This document shows positions 28,867 through 38,560 of a stretch of 64,000 nt of DNA, in pieces. The DNA is from Alphaproteobacteria bacterium (GTDB taxonomy: Bacteria > Pseudomonadota > Alphaproteobacteria > Bin95), in NCBI GenBank assembly GCA_030833925.1, contig JAURGE010000009.1:1-64000 (forward strand), given 5' to 3'. The notes beneath the pieces are model-generated. The model searched no databases, had not been told where the DNA came from, and saw only the letters and a program-made list of their open reading frames with translations. Numbering within the stretch: position 1 is the first letter of the stretch; each line of letters begins with the position of its first letter. The position numbers and the translations under genes were made by a program.

Positions 28867-29883
28867 TCAACGTCGAACCAGAGCATCCTCTGCCTGCTCG
28901 AGAAGTTCAGAGATAATTACGGAAGTGGGCTGAACTTCGTTTATCATTCCCACGCTTTGTCCAGCCATCATGGATCCACCTTCCACGTCGCCATCAACAA
29001 CAGCTCTTCGCAAAGCACCTGCCCAGAAATGCTCAATCTCCAGCTGCGCCGCCTTCTGGTCAAGTTCACCAGAACGCCATCGTGCAATAACTGAATGCTG
29101 TGTTTCTACAAAGCGCTTCTGCGCTTCATTTTGTAGGGCGCGCACTGGGATTACAGGAAACCTTGGGTCAACCTGAACACTCGGCATGGCATCCCGCGCT
29201 GCTCCTTTAACAAACGCTTCCTTAAATTTTGGATGGGCGATTGATTCTGCCGCACAGACAAAACGTGTACCTAGCTGGCATCCCGCCGCACCCATTTCTA
29301 GGTACGACAAAATTGCTTCACCCCGGCCGATCCCACCCGCAACAAATACTGGTACTTCAGAAATATTAGGAAGAATCTCTTGGGCTAAGACCGAAGTTGA
29401 AACTGGACCAATGTGGCCACCAGCTTCGGTGCCCTCAATTATCAATCCATCGACCCCATCGCGCACCAATTTTCTTGCAATTCCTAAAGCTGGCGCAAAT
29501 CCAATTAACGATGCGCCTAATTCCTTTACCCGTCGCATAGCAGATCGTGGAGGGATGCCACCTGCCAAAACAATGCAACCAACCTGTTCCTCGCCACAGA
29601 CCTCAATGAGATCCAACAAGTCGGGGTGCATCACTATCAGATTAACGCCAAAAGGCTTAGACGTAAGGGATTTGGTCGCTCTTATCTCTGACCGGAGAAG
29701 CTCTGTAGTCATAGAGCCGCAGGCAATTACACCAAAGCCTCCAGCGTTCGAAATAGCCGCGACAAGGTTTCGCTCCGACACCCAAGTCATCGCACCGCCT
29801 AAGATGGCGTGTTCAACGCCAAGCAGCTCCCGCCCACGAGAAGATAAAAGCTTAATATGCGCTCGTGCAGCTGATTTATCCAT
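28867..29883 (-). CDS. Nitronate monooxygenase / 2-nitropropane dioxygenase family
   Basis: GVEHAILGGAMTWVSERNLVAAISNAGGFGVIA, IEGTEAGGHIGPVS, PVFVAGGIGRGEAI. Confidence 0.88.
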   Translation of the reverse strand: MDKSAARAHIKLLSSRGRELLGVEHAILGGAMTWVSERNLVAAISNAGGFGVIACGSMTTELLRSEIRATKSLTSKPFGVNLIVMHPDLLDLIEVCGEEQVGCIVLAGGIPPRSAMRRVKELGASLIGFAPALGIARKLVRDGVDGLIIEGTEAGGHIGPVSTSVLAQEILPNISEVPVFVAGGIGRGEAILSYLEMGAAGCQLGTRFVCAAESIAHPKFKEAFVKGAARDAMPSVQVDPRFPVIPVRALQNEAQKRFVETQHSVIARWRSGELDQKAAQLEIEHFWAGALRRAVVDGDVEGGSMMAGQSVGMINEVQPTSVIISELLEQAEDALVRR

Positions 29884-29888
29884 TTTGA

Positions 29889-31109
29889 TTACTCTGAGTC
29901 GAGGCCGTAAGCAGTGTGAAGTGATCTAAGAGCTAGCTCTAAATAATCTTCAGAGATCAGGACGCTGACTTTAATTTCTGACGTGGAAATTACTTGAATA
30001 TTTACGCCTTTGTCCGCCAATGCTTGAAACATTCGTTGAGCCACACCCGCGTGGCTGCGCATTCCGACGCCAACAACAGAAATCTTTGCAACATTTCGAT
30101 CAGCTAAAATCTCTCGAAATCCAATTTCACTCTTGTGGCGATTAAGATGATCAATTGTGCGATCGAAATCTGCCTCTGTGACAGTAAAAGTCATATCAGT
30201 TGTTTGACCGTCGGCAGATACGTTCTGGACAATCATATCAACATTAATTTCCGCTTCAGTCAGAGGTCCAAAAATGGCCGCAGCTACTCCAGGACGGTCA
30301 TCAACACTTGAGAGGGTTATTTTTGCTTCATTTTTGTCATAGGCGATTCCAGTAACAACTTCCTGCTCCATGTCTTCTACCTCCGCCGCAACAACAGTCC
30401 CTGGCTTGTCTTCAAAACTAGAGAGAACTGTAACCGGCACATTAAAATTCATTGCCATTTCAACTGAACGCGTCTGCAATACCTTGGCGCCTTGAGAGGC
30501 TAGCTCCAACATTTCCTCATAAGTAATGCGATCAATTTTGCGCGCCTTTGGAACAATTCTTGGGTCACAGGTATAAACACCATCTACATCGGTATATATA
30601 TCGCAACGATCAGCCTTGAAGGCTGCTGCCAGCGCCACTGCGGTCGTATCTGAACCACCTCGGCCGAGTGTTGTCACCCTTCCATCCGGCCCAATCCCCT
30701 GAAAACCAGCGACGACAACCACAACGCCCTGCTCCATTAACTCAACAGCTTCTCGGCCATCAATCTCATCAATCCGAGCTCGGCCATGGATCCCATCGGT
30801 TTTAAGGGGCAGTTGCCAACCCAAAAATGATCGAGCCTCCACTCCCATAGACTGAAGCACTATGGCTAGCAGACCTGCTGTGACTTGTTCCCCAGTCGCC
30901 ACTACCGTGTCATACTCGGCGGCATCGTGAAGGGAAGAGGCTTGCTTGACCAAGTCGACCAGCTTATTCGTTTCTCCGGCCATAGCGGATACGACAACAG
31001 CGACCTGATCACCAGATTCGTGGGCTAATTTGACTCGAGCGGCCACATTACGAATGCGGTCGAGATTAGCGACAGAAGTACCACCAAATTTTTGGACGAT
31101 GCGCGTCAC
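29889..31109 (-). CDS. lysC: Aspartate kinase
   Basis: VQKFGGTSVANLDRI, TTLGRGGSDTTAVALAA, ACT domains. Confidence 0.95.
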   Translation of the reverse strand: MTRIVQKFGGTSVANLDRIRNVAARVKLAHESGDQVAVVVSAMAGETNKLVDLVKQASSLHDAAEYDTVVATGEQVTAGLLAIVLQSMGVEARSFLGWQLPLKTDGIHGRARIDEIDGREAVELMEQGVVVVVAGFQGIGPDGRVTTLGRGGSDTTAVALAAAFKADRCDIYTDVDGVYTCDPRIVPKARKIDRITYEEMLELASQGAKVLQTRSVEMAMNFNVPVTVLSSFEDKPGTVVAAEVEDMEQEVVTGIAYDKNEAKITLSSVDDRPGVAAAIFGPLTEAEINVDMIVQNVSADGQTTDMTFTVTEADFDRTIDHLNRHKSEIGFREILADRNVAKISVVGVGMRSHAGVAQRMFQALADKGVNIQVISTSEIKVSVLISEDYLELALRSLHTAYGLDSE

Positions 31110-31244
31110 TTCGGAATACCCTTTGAGCTCACAATGACTTAATAGCGTCTGCGCCCAGACCGATAACTGTTGCCTGACAACATTTTGCGCAACATATTGG
31201 TCTGAACGACCGCCCGCAAGCTAAGGTCGAGGAGTTGACGTCTG

Positions 31245-31991
31245 ATGAGTGTAATCGCCGCAGGAAGCATTGACCCGCGGGAAGCAGAGCAGTTTGCAGC
31301 CCTTGCGGATCAATGGTGGGATCCAGATGGTGCATTTCGTCCTTTGCACCGCCTAGGCCCAGTCCGGATGGGGTTTATCGCAGACATGGTTTCTGCACAC
31401 CTAGGGCGCCCTCGGGGGATTGGCCAACTCGATGGCCTCCAGGCCTTAGATGTTGGCTGTGGCGGTGGGCTTGCAACTGAACCCCTAGCAAGACTGGGAG
31501 CACAGACCTTAGGGATAGACGTAACAAACAAAAATATAGAAGCGGCTAAATCCCATGCTGAGAGCTCAGGCCTTAAAATCGATTATGAACTGGACACTGC
31601 CGAGAACTTAGCATCAAAAAACAGAACATTTGATTTGGTGATAGCTCTGGAGGTCGTCGAACATGTTCCAGAACCTGACGTTTTTCTGCGTGCTATCGCA
31701 ACTCTCACCCGTCCCGGCGGCTTACTAATAACATCAACCATAAACAGGACCCCTAAAGCCTTGTTGTTGGCGAAGTTTACAGCAGAGTATATCGTCGGAT
31801 GGCTGCCGCGCGGGACCCACAATTGGCGCAAATTCTTAAAGCCATCTGAATTGGCTCGGCCACTTCGTGAAGAAGGTCTTATTGTTCACAAACCCGAGGG
31901 CGTTAGTTACGATCTTTTCACCGATGATTGGAAACGTAGCAACGATCTTTCAATGAACTACATGATCGCTGCAACACGACCAGAGAGTTAA
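31245..31991 (+). CDS. ubiG: Ubiquinone biosynthesis O-methyltransferase
   Basis: FAALADQWWDPDGAFRPLHRLGPVRMGFI, LDVGCGGGLATEPLARLGA. Confidence 0.94.
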   Translation: MSVIAAGSIDPREAEQFAALADQWWDPDGAFRPLHRLGPVRMGFIADMVSAHLGRPRGIGQLDGLQALDVGCGGGLATEPLARLGAQTLGIDVTNKNIEAAKSHAESSGLKIDYELDTAENLASKNRTFDLVIALEVVEHVPEPDVFLRAIATLTRPGGLLITSTINRTPKALLLAKFTAEYIVGWLPRGTHNWRKFLKPSELARPLREEGLIVHKPEGVSYDLFTDDWKRSNDLSMNYMIAATRPES

Positions 31992-32029
31992 AAGGCTGTA
32001 ATTCTAATTTCTAACCAACCTTAATTGGA

Positions 32030-32455
32030 CTAATTTTTAGTCTGTTGAATTTCTATTACGTTGCCAAACGGATCCTCAAAGAAAATCTGAGTTGAAGCGT
32101 TTCCCACTAGCGCTTTGTACTCCCAGAATTTTATTTTTTTCTTTTGAAGTTCATCTCTTGCCGACGCAAGATCCTTAACCGCAAAAGCGAGATGCACGCG
32201 CGTCGGATCTTCTTGGTTGGATCGCGCAACTGGTGAAGCCCCCGAAGCTCCCATCACATGAAGCTGCTGGGACCGGTCGCCAGGCTTGAGATTTGTCCAG
32301 AACCCTGGAATGCCAGGGATCTCGGGCCGCTTTTGGTCAATTTCAAGCCCTAGAAGCCCGCCGTAAAACTCTTGCGCCTGATCAACGTCTTCTTTTGACG
32401 GCCCGCAGCGAAAGCCTGCATGAAGCATACTTATGATTTCAATTCCCACGTTCAC
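32030..32455 (-). CDS. VOC/glyoxalase family protein
   Basis: AQEFYGGLLGLEID...RVHLAFAVKDL...FFEDPFGNVIEIQQ. Confidence 0.82.
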   Translation of the reverse strand: MNVGIEIISMLHAGFRCGPSKEDVDQAQEFYGGLLGLEIDQKRPEIPGIPGFWTNLKPGDRSQQLHVMGASGASPVARSNQEDPTRVHLAFAVKDLASARDELQKKKIKFWEYKALVGNASTQIFFEDPFGNVIEIQQTKN

Positions 32456-32470
32456 CTCCTCTCTCTTTAC

Positions 32471-33292
32471 TCATCGCTCTCTCCCTATGAATTCGATGAG
32501 CGTCTGAATTGCGCGAATGGAATCTGGAGACGACGGATCCTTTGCAATAAAAGCGTGCGGCGCCCCAATGAATTTCTCAAGCTGAATCAGTCCGCCAGAT
32601 GCTGAATAAGCAGATGCAAATCTCTCAGCCATATCTGGCGTTAAATTATCGTCTTTACTACCCTGGATAATTAACACTGGAGGTAAGCGTTTAGCTTCGC
32701 CGCGCTCAATAATTAGTTGGGGGTTACCATCAACCATGGATTCTTCATTAGGCCAATAGGCATGGTGGGCGTTAGCGAGCCTTTCGTTGCCGTTTGACGT
32801 AACCATGCGATAGCGAGCGATTGGGTCTAGAACTGGCCAGCACAAAGCGGCAAAGCTCACGGTCGCATCATACCCACCAGCTAAAGTATGCGTGGCATAA
32901 TCGGGATACGATGGGCGAAGAGCGGAGAGCATAGCTTGGTGACCGCCGCTTGATGTTCCTAAGATGCCGATTGTGGATTCTATCACTTTGAAGGCTTCTG
33001 CTTTCGACTTGAGCCAACGAACTGCGAGATTCACATCCTGCATTGATGCAGGGTATTTTGATGGAGGCATTCTAAAATCAATCGCCATAACCACCACACC
33101 ACTTGCGGCCAACGGAAGAGCTATATCAACGTTGGTAAGACGGTCATTTGTGGTCCATGCACCTCCATGAACTTCAACAACACCAATGAAAGGACCATCT
33201 CCGAGAGGCTGATAAAGCCTTGCTAAAAGCTCAAATCCATCAATCACATGATAAACAACGTCCTGAACTTCCACCTTATACGTCGACGTCAT
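32471..33292 (-). CDS. Alpha/beta hydrolase (HSL/BD-FAE-like esterase)
   Basis: VEVHGGAW oxyanion, GILGTSSGGHQA nucleophile elbow, GAPHAF. Confidence 0.85.
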   Translation of the reverse strand: MTSTYKVEVQDVVYHVIDGFELLARLYQPLGDGPFIGVVEVHGGAWTTNDRLTNVDIALPLAASGVVVMAIDFRMPPSKYPASMQDVNLAVRWLKSKAEAFKVIESTIGILGTSSGGHQAMLSALRPSYPDYATHTLAGGYDATVSFAALCWPVLDPIARYRMVTSNGNERLANAHHAYWPNEESMVDGNPQLIIERGEAKRLPPVLIIQGSKDDNLTPDMAERFASAYSASGGLIQLEKFIGAPHAFIAKDPSSPDSIRAIQTLIEFIGRER

Positions 33293-33569
33293 ATTGGCCT
33301 CCCAAAAATTGTCATCGTCGCATTTAGCTTCATCACCGCGAAGAACGCCAACTCCCTAGAAATAAAAACAAAAATGCAACAAGTTTTTGCTGTTTGCTCA
33401 GAATAAAAATGCTGAATTGAAACAATTCAGTTTGGGTCAGATTAGCAGCATTCACTTTCCATTTTCGCGATTATCAGGCAGAAGCTCCAGAAGTCGTACT
33501 CTTGAAACTTGCATCTTTTTATTGCTCGGCTTATGCGGCGGATTAGCCGTTAGACCTTAAGGAAGCGTT

Positions 33570-34010
33570 GTGATGTCCAAGCCTATCTTATTTTTGAATG
33601 GACCGAACCTAAATATGCTCGGGGTCCGCGAGCCAGACATATATGGGGCCACCACTCTCGCTGAAATTAAGCAAATTTCAGAAAATCAGGCGGAAAAACA
33701 CGGCCTGAAGATTGAATTCCGGCAATCTAACTTCGAGGGAGAGCTTGTCGGCTGGATACAAGAGGCGGTCGAAAAATTCGATGGAATTATCATCAACCCT
33801 GCTGCTTACACGCACACCTCTGTTGCGATCCTGGATGCCTTAAAAATGGTAAAGGGTCCAGTCATCGAATTACACATTTCTAACCCCCACACTCGAGAAA
33901 GCTTTAGGCATACTTCGTATGTATCGCTCGCTGCTACCGGAACCATTGCAGGATTTGGAATCGCTGGATATCGCCTCGCCGTCGACGCAATGGCAGAATT
34001 GCTTAGATAA
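33570..34010 (+). CDS. aroQ: Type II 3-dehydroquinate dehydratase
   Basis: FLNGPNLNMLGVREPDIYG, INPAAYTHTSVAILDAL, ELHISNPHTRESFRHTSY. Confidence 0.95.
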   Translation: MMSKPILFLNGPNLNMLGVREPDIYGATTLAEIKQISENQAEKHGLKIEFRQSNFEGELVGWIQEAVEKFDGIIINPAAYTHTSVAILDALKMVKGPVIELHISNPHTRESFRHTSYVSLAATGTIAGFGIAGYRLAVDAMAELLR

Positions 34011-34081
34011 GGCTGGGAAGACTACCAATACAAAGCTGCGAGGATTTTTGAATACGGGTTTAGCTGTTCAAAAAGCTTTGT

Positions 34082-34819
34082 TTATTCTGCTGCCCCCAAA
34101 GTCGGCAGAGCCCGAACTACATCGCCCGGGTTTTCGAAAATCATATAGAATGGCCTTCGTTCCCAGGGACTAAAAACCCCTCCAGCCACCTCATCTCGCC
34201 TATCACGAATCTTTTGTTCCAGAGCATCATATAAACGTATTCTTAAGAACTGAGCGGGCTGCTCGAATTCAGATCCATTAACTACCACTCCACGAACTAT
34301 TAATTGCGTGCCTGATTCTGTCTTAATCCATTCGTTAGCAAAAAGATCAACTTCTAGCGGCGAGTCTATATTTTTAACCTCCTCTGTGGCGGTTAAGGTT
34401 TCAAATGCCTGAAACACCTTGGTCACAGCGGGCCAAACAAAATCTAGCTGCTCACGAACAGGCGCTAAATTGATAATAAAAGCAATAACAATGGCCGCAG
34501 ATAAAAACCAACCTAGAAATCTGTTTTTCTTCACTTTTGTCGTTCGAATTGCTGGAACACGTGAAGGAGGAAGCGGTTCAATCTTAACCACGTTGTCACT
34601 GGACGATGGTTGTTGTGGCTGAGGCCTTTTTGCTGCTGAATCGTGATTTTGAGTGCCCGCGCTTCTAAGTTCGGGTTCCTCCGACTTCTTTGCTGAAAGT
34701 TTTAGTTCAACAAACCAAACATGCGCACACCTTGCACACCTAACCCGTCTACCATTTGGTCCAATTTGATCATCTGGGGTCAGGTATCGCGCGTCACAGT
34801 TAGGACAAAGAAGCAGCAT
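34082..34819 (-). CDS. Zinc-ribbon (MJ0042) / DUF3426 protein
   Basis: MLLLCPNCDARYLTPDDQIGPNGRRVRCARCAHVW, one TM, C-terminal DUF3426-like. Confidence 0.82.
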   Translation of the reverse strand: MLLLCPNCDARYLTPDDQIGPNGRRVRCARCAHVWFVELKLSAKKSEEPELRSAGTQNHDSAAKRPQPQQPSSSDNVVKIEPLPPSRVPAIRTTKVKKNRFLGWFLSAAIVIAFIINLAPVREQLDFVWPAVTKVFQAFETLTATEEVKNIDSPLEVDLFANEWIKTESGTQLIVRGVVVNGSEFEQPAQFLRIRLYDALEQKIRDRRDEVAGGVFSPWERRPFYMIFENPGDVVRALPTLGAAE

Positions 34820-35004
34820 TGGATCTCATTGCAAAAGAGCTTTTCCAGCGATGGAAACGATGTCCCAAAGCCCGAATTTTTTATAGACATATGCGATTCT
34901 TCAGTTCAAGGCGATGCTTCGGATGATAGAACTGGACCTTGCCCTGCGCTTTTCAAAACCTGGAGTTGGACCGAAGCCATGCCTTTCTCTTTTGGAAACA
35001 ACTA

Positions 35005-35733
35005 ATGAATTTGATCCGATCAGCGTTGTTTAATGCAATTTTTTGCATCATCACGCTTGCATTGGGGATTTTAGGGCTTCCCCTCTTAATGGGGCCAGAA
35101 AAGTGGGTAAACTGGTATGGAAACCTTTGGGGCCATATTTGTCTTAGATTACTGGATAAAATTGTTGGCCTAAAATTTGAGGTCAGAGGCGTTGTACCTC
35201 ATAAAACAGCGATTATTGCAGCTAAACACCAATCCGCCTGGGAAACACTGGCATTTGCGGTAATCCTCAAACAACCCACCTTCATTATGAAGCGTTCACT
35301 GCTATTTTTACCACCGGTAGGCCCTTATCTCTGGCGGGCAGGAATGGTTGCCATTGACCGTGCATCTGGAGCTACTGCTATCAGACGAATGTTAACGGAA
35401 ACAGCGCGCATAATAAAAACTGGACGGCCAGTGATTATATTTCCCGAAGGCACACGTCGGGCACCTGGTGCGCCTCCTGCCTATCTTGCAGGCACAGCAG
35501 CGTTGTATAGAGGTCTAGATCTTCCAACTATACCGGTTGCGCTAAATTCTGGCGTCTTTTGGGGGCGTAATGCATTCAAAAAAAGAAGGGGAACGGTAGT
35601 CATTGAATTTCTGCCATCCATCCCACCTGGGTTAGACAGACGGACGTTCATGCACCGGCTTGAAGACGAGATCGAGACGGCAACGCATCGCCTTGTTGAG
35701 GAGGCCGAAGAGCAAATCAGGATCGTCAGGTAA
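35005..35733 (+). CDS. plsC: 1-acyl-sn-glycerol-3-phosphate acyltransferase
   Basis: AAKHQSAWETLAF (HX4D-like block), FPEGTRRAPG; ATG at 35005. Confidence 0.9.
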   Translation: MNLIRSALFNAIFCIITLALGILGLPLLMGPEKWVNWYGNLWGHICLRLLDKIVGLKFEVRGVVPHKTAIIAAKHQSAWETLAFAVILKQPTFIMKRSLLFLPPVGPYLWRAGMVAIDRASGATAIRRMLTETARIIKTGRPVIIFPEGTRRAPGAPPAYLAGTAALYRGLDLPTIPVALNSGVFWGRNAFKKRRGTVVIEFLPSIPPGLDRRTFMHRLEDEIETATHRLVEEAEEQIRIVR

Positions 35734-36261
35734 TGCTTCTGCAGCAGCAAGATCCGCTTCCAAAGCTGGCTCCTGAACACCCAATTCCCTCAATTTCATC
35801 AATGCATTGGCAAGGTAATCCTTAGCCCGACCAGCCCTTCCTCGACCTGACGCAATTGCAGCACGTCGGACAGAATGATTTATGTTCACGGCGTATGCGG
35901 GATCACTTCGATCAACAGTAAAAGTAAGCGCTTGGAAGATATCATCCTTTGTCTGAACCAAAACTTGGCTAGGTTGATAAATCGGGTAAATCAACTCCCG
36001 CTGGAATAGATAATGAATAACTCGTCGGCGATCCTCTTGTTCAACTTTGAAAAGTAGGCCGCGAGCTTTACGTCCGGGCGTTTCATCTAGACCAAAAACA
36101 AGACCTGGCCGCTCTGGGCTACCGCGATAGGTCGATGACCAAACGCAGAGGCTTCGGCTATGACCTATCGCAAGAGCTGATTCGCTCCATGTAAATGGAA
36201 AATCAGGCCTCCACATTAACGAGCCATAGCCAAACACATAAAGCGGACGGCAGGGTTTCAT
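35632..36261 (-). CDS. chaC: Glutathione-specific gamma-glutamylcyclotransferase ChaC-like
   Basis: VFGYGSLMWRPDFPF, CVWSSTYRGSPERPGLVFGLD. Confidence 0.9.
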   Translation of the reverse strand: MKPCRPLYVFGYGSLMWRPDFPFTWSESALAIGHSRSLCVWSSTYRGSPERPGLVFGLDETPGRKARGLLFKVEQEDRRRVIHYLFQRELIYPIYQPSQVLVQTKDDIFQALTFTVDRSDPAYAVNINHSVRRAAIASGRGRAGRAKDYLANALMKLRELGVQEPALEADLAAAEALPDDPDLLFGLLNKAMRCRLDLVFKPVHERPSV

Positions 36262-36533
36262 CAGGAATTCAATCCTTTGAAGGGAGGAAAAATTTCGTGT
36301 TGAAACTCAATATAGCGGTATTCATACCATGAAAAATATTTGCTGTGCTTTGGCCGCGTAAGAGTATCAAACTGGGCTCTAGCAATTGAAAATAACCGAC
36401 CGGTTGATTTTTTAATGCTAAAAACCAGCAGGTAATGCCGAAGCTCAAACGCGCATCAATTCTTTTTATCGACAACGTTGAGCATGCTGGTAAAGCCAGC
36501 TTATCCTGTTCGTTGATTCAGTGGGAGACGTCG

Positions 36534-37712
36534 ATGGCACGCGCTTTTGAAGGCATTAGAGTAATTGATTTCACTCAAGTACTCGCGGGACCATTTTGTG
36601 CAGAGCAAATGGCCCTCCTCGGAGCAGATGTAATCAAAATCGAACAACCGTCTAAACCTGGTCAAAAAGGTGGTGACCAAGGACGGTCAATAATGGGCGA
36701 TAACGAACTTGGGCAGGCTGGATTTTCTCCAATCTTCTTAAGCGTAAATGCCGGAAAACGGTCCATTGCCCTCGATTTAAAGGCATCGGCGACACGGCCT
36801 ATATTAGAAAAACTGGTCAAATCAGCTGACGTTATTGTTCAGAACTTCAAAGCAGGAGCTATAGACAAACTGGGCTATGGCTATGAATGGGCGAAAACGA
36901 TAAAGCCAGACATCGTTTACTGCTCAATATCGGGATATGGCCAGGAAGGACCTTATGCCGGAGCACCAGCCTATGACGGCGCCATCCAGGCCGTTTCTGG
37001 AATGATTGCCCTGACCGGCCATCCAGAGAGTGGGCCGTGTCGGGTTGGCTTTAATGTTGTTGATATGGCCACCGGGATGACGGCAGCTTTTGCCATATCA
37101 TCGGCACTATTCCGTCGCAGCCAAACGGGAGAAGGTCAGCATTTGGACGTTGCTATGTTTGACGTAGCGCTGACGATGCAAGCTCAGGCCATCATACAAT
37201 ACCAGGCGATTGGGCTTGAGCAGCCACTTATGGGCAATTCGTCTCCAGCATTACTTCCCACTTCTGGACTATTTGAAACGGGCAATGGCAAGCTAATGAT
37301 TAGCGCTCTTACCGATGGACACTGGAGCGGCTTAGCTCAAGCATTCGAGAAACCCGAATTGATCGACGATCCACGTTTTAAGGATACGGCGGCTCGAAAG
37401 TCGCATCCAGAAGCTGTCAAAACTGTCATGGAAGCAAATCTATCTAAGGATAGCGCCTTTAACTGGGAAAAGCGGTTGGCGGCGGTGGGCGTGCCTGCAG
37501 CACCGCAACTGCCAATACCAGAAGCACTAAAACATCCCACTCTCGCTCATCGCGATTTACTTCTTACATTTGACAATGTCGCTGGTCTTGATCGTTCAGT
37601 ACCAGGCATTGGCGCTGCCTTTAAAGCAAACGTGGATGGGCCTAAGGCGGACAGACCGCCGCCAGCACTAGACCAACACCGAGAAGAAATTCTCCAAGAC
37701 TCAACGAATTAA
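36534..37712 (+). CDS. CaiB/BaiF family CoA-transferase (family III)
   Basis: GIRVIDFTQVLAGPFCAEQMALLGADVIKIEQP; GEGQHLDVAMFDVA. Confidence 0.92.
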   Translation: MARAFEGIRVIDFTQVLAGPFCAEQMALLGADVIKIEQPSKPGQKGGDQGRSIMGDNELGQAGFSPIFLSVNAGKRSIALDLKASATRPILEKLVKSADVIVQNFKAGAIDKLGYGYEWAKTIKPDIVYCSISGYGQEGPYAGAPAYDGAIQAVSGMIALTGHPESGPCRVGFNVVDMATGMTAAFAISSALFRRSQTGEGQHLDVAMFDVALTMQAQAIIQYQAIGLEQPLMGNSSPALLPTSGLFETGNGKLMISALTDGHWSGLAQAFEKPELIDDPRFKDTAARKSHPEAVKTVMEANLSKDSAFNWEKRLAAVGVPAAPQLPIPEALKHPTLAHRDLLLTFDNVAGLDRSVPGIGAAFKANVDGPKADRPPPALDQHREEILQDSTN

Positions 37713-37828
37713 TCCAGTTAAAGAAAAAATGGGCTCTGGAATGTGTGAATAAACTTTTTCCCGCAAAAACCAGATCCGGCATCTGACTGCATTTATTGAA
37801 GATAACCAAGCCTAATTGATAAAACTTT

Positions 37829-38449
37829 TTATACAGCTTGTATGTCCATTCCCTTCGCGACCGCTGGTCGTGCCATCATTCTGTCGAACCAGGCCTTAAG
37901 GTTTGGAAAATTTCCCCAATCGATGTCGACCCACTCCCACCGACTGACCCATCCGATGCAAGCAAAGTCTGCGATAGAAATTTCAGAACAAATGAAGTCA
38001 CGGCCTTCTAATCTTTTATTCAGCACTCCATAGAGGCGGTTCGTCTCATCGGTATAACGTTTAATTCCATATGGCACCTGCTCTTTTGCAGCACGACGGA
38101 AATGGTGCGCTTGACCTTGCATCGGCCCAAGGCCACCCATCTGCCACATTAGCCATTCCAAAACTTCAATGCGCTTATGGGCATCTTTGGGCATAAACTT
38201 GCCAGTCTTTTCCGCCAAATAAATTAAAATCGCGCCTGACTCAAAAACACTTATTTCCCTTCCATTAGGCCCATCAGTATCAATAATAGCTGGGATCCGG
38301 TTGTTGGGGCTTATCTTTAAAAAATGAGGCTGAAACTGTTCATCTTTGGAAATATTGATCGGGTGAAACTCATAAGAGAGTCCCATTTCCTCTAGAGCGA
38401 CAGAGATTTTCTTGCCGTTCGAGGTATTCCAGCTGTAAAGATGAATCAT
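37829..38449 (-). CDS. Glutathione S-transferase family protein
   Basis: IHLYSWNTSNGKKISVALEEMGLSYEFHPINI...SPNNRIPAI...SIADFACIGW; YghU/YfcG-like. Confidence 0.88.
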   Translation of the reverse strand: MIHLYSWNTSNGKKISVALEEMGLSYEFHPINISKDEQFQPHFLKISPNNRIPAIIDTDGPNGREISVFESGAILIYLAEKTGKFMPKDAHKRIEVLEWLMWQMGGLGPMQGQAHHFRRAAKEQVPYGIKRYTDETNRLYGVLNKRLEGRDFICSEISIADFACIGWVSRWEWVDIDWGNFPNLKAWFDRMMARPAVAKGMDIQAV

Positions 38450-38560
38450 TAGCGTGTTTTCCTGCCATGCGAGAGTGAGAGTGCAACTGCATTACTTTGT
38501 TTCTTTTTAAAGGACGAAGCGATGCTTTTCAAAACTTCCCTGACTTGAGGTCTAAAAAAT

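Noticed and set aside
28609-29094. 161-aa + strand ORF spanning the ptsP-NMO junction
   Set aside because: Antisense to two well-supported genes and lacks recognisable features.
29186-29929. 247-aa + strand ORF
   Set aside because: Fully antisense to the nitronate monooxygenase and lysC; low-complexity translation, no domain.
33411-33429. Small inverted repeat CTGAATTGAAACAATTCAG upstream of aroQ
   Set aside because: Seven-bp AT-rich arms, could arise by chance; no promoter context identified.
34721-35005. 94-aa + strand ORF between DUF3426 and plsC
   Set aside because: Overlaps the start of DUF3426 antisense and has no support; likely spurious.
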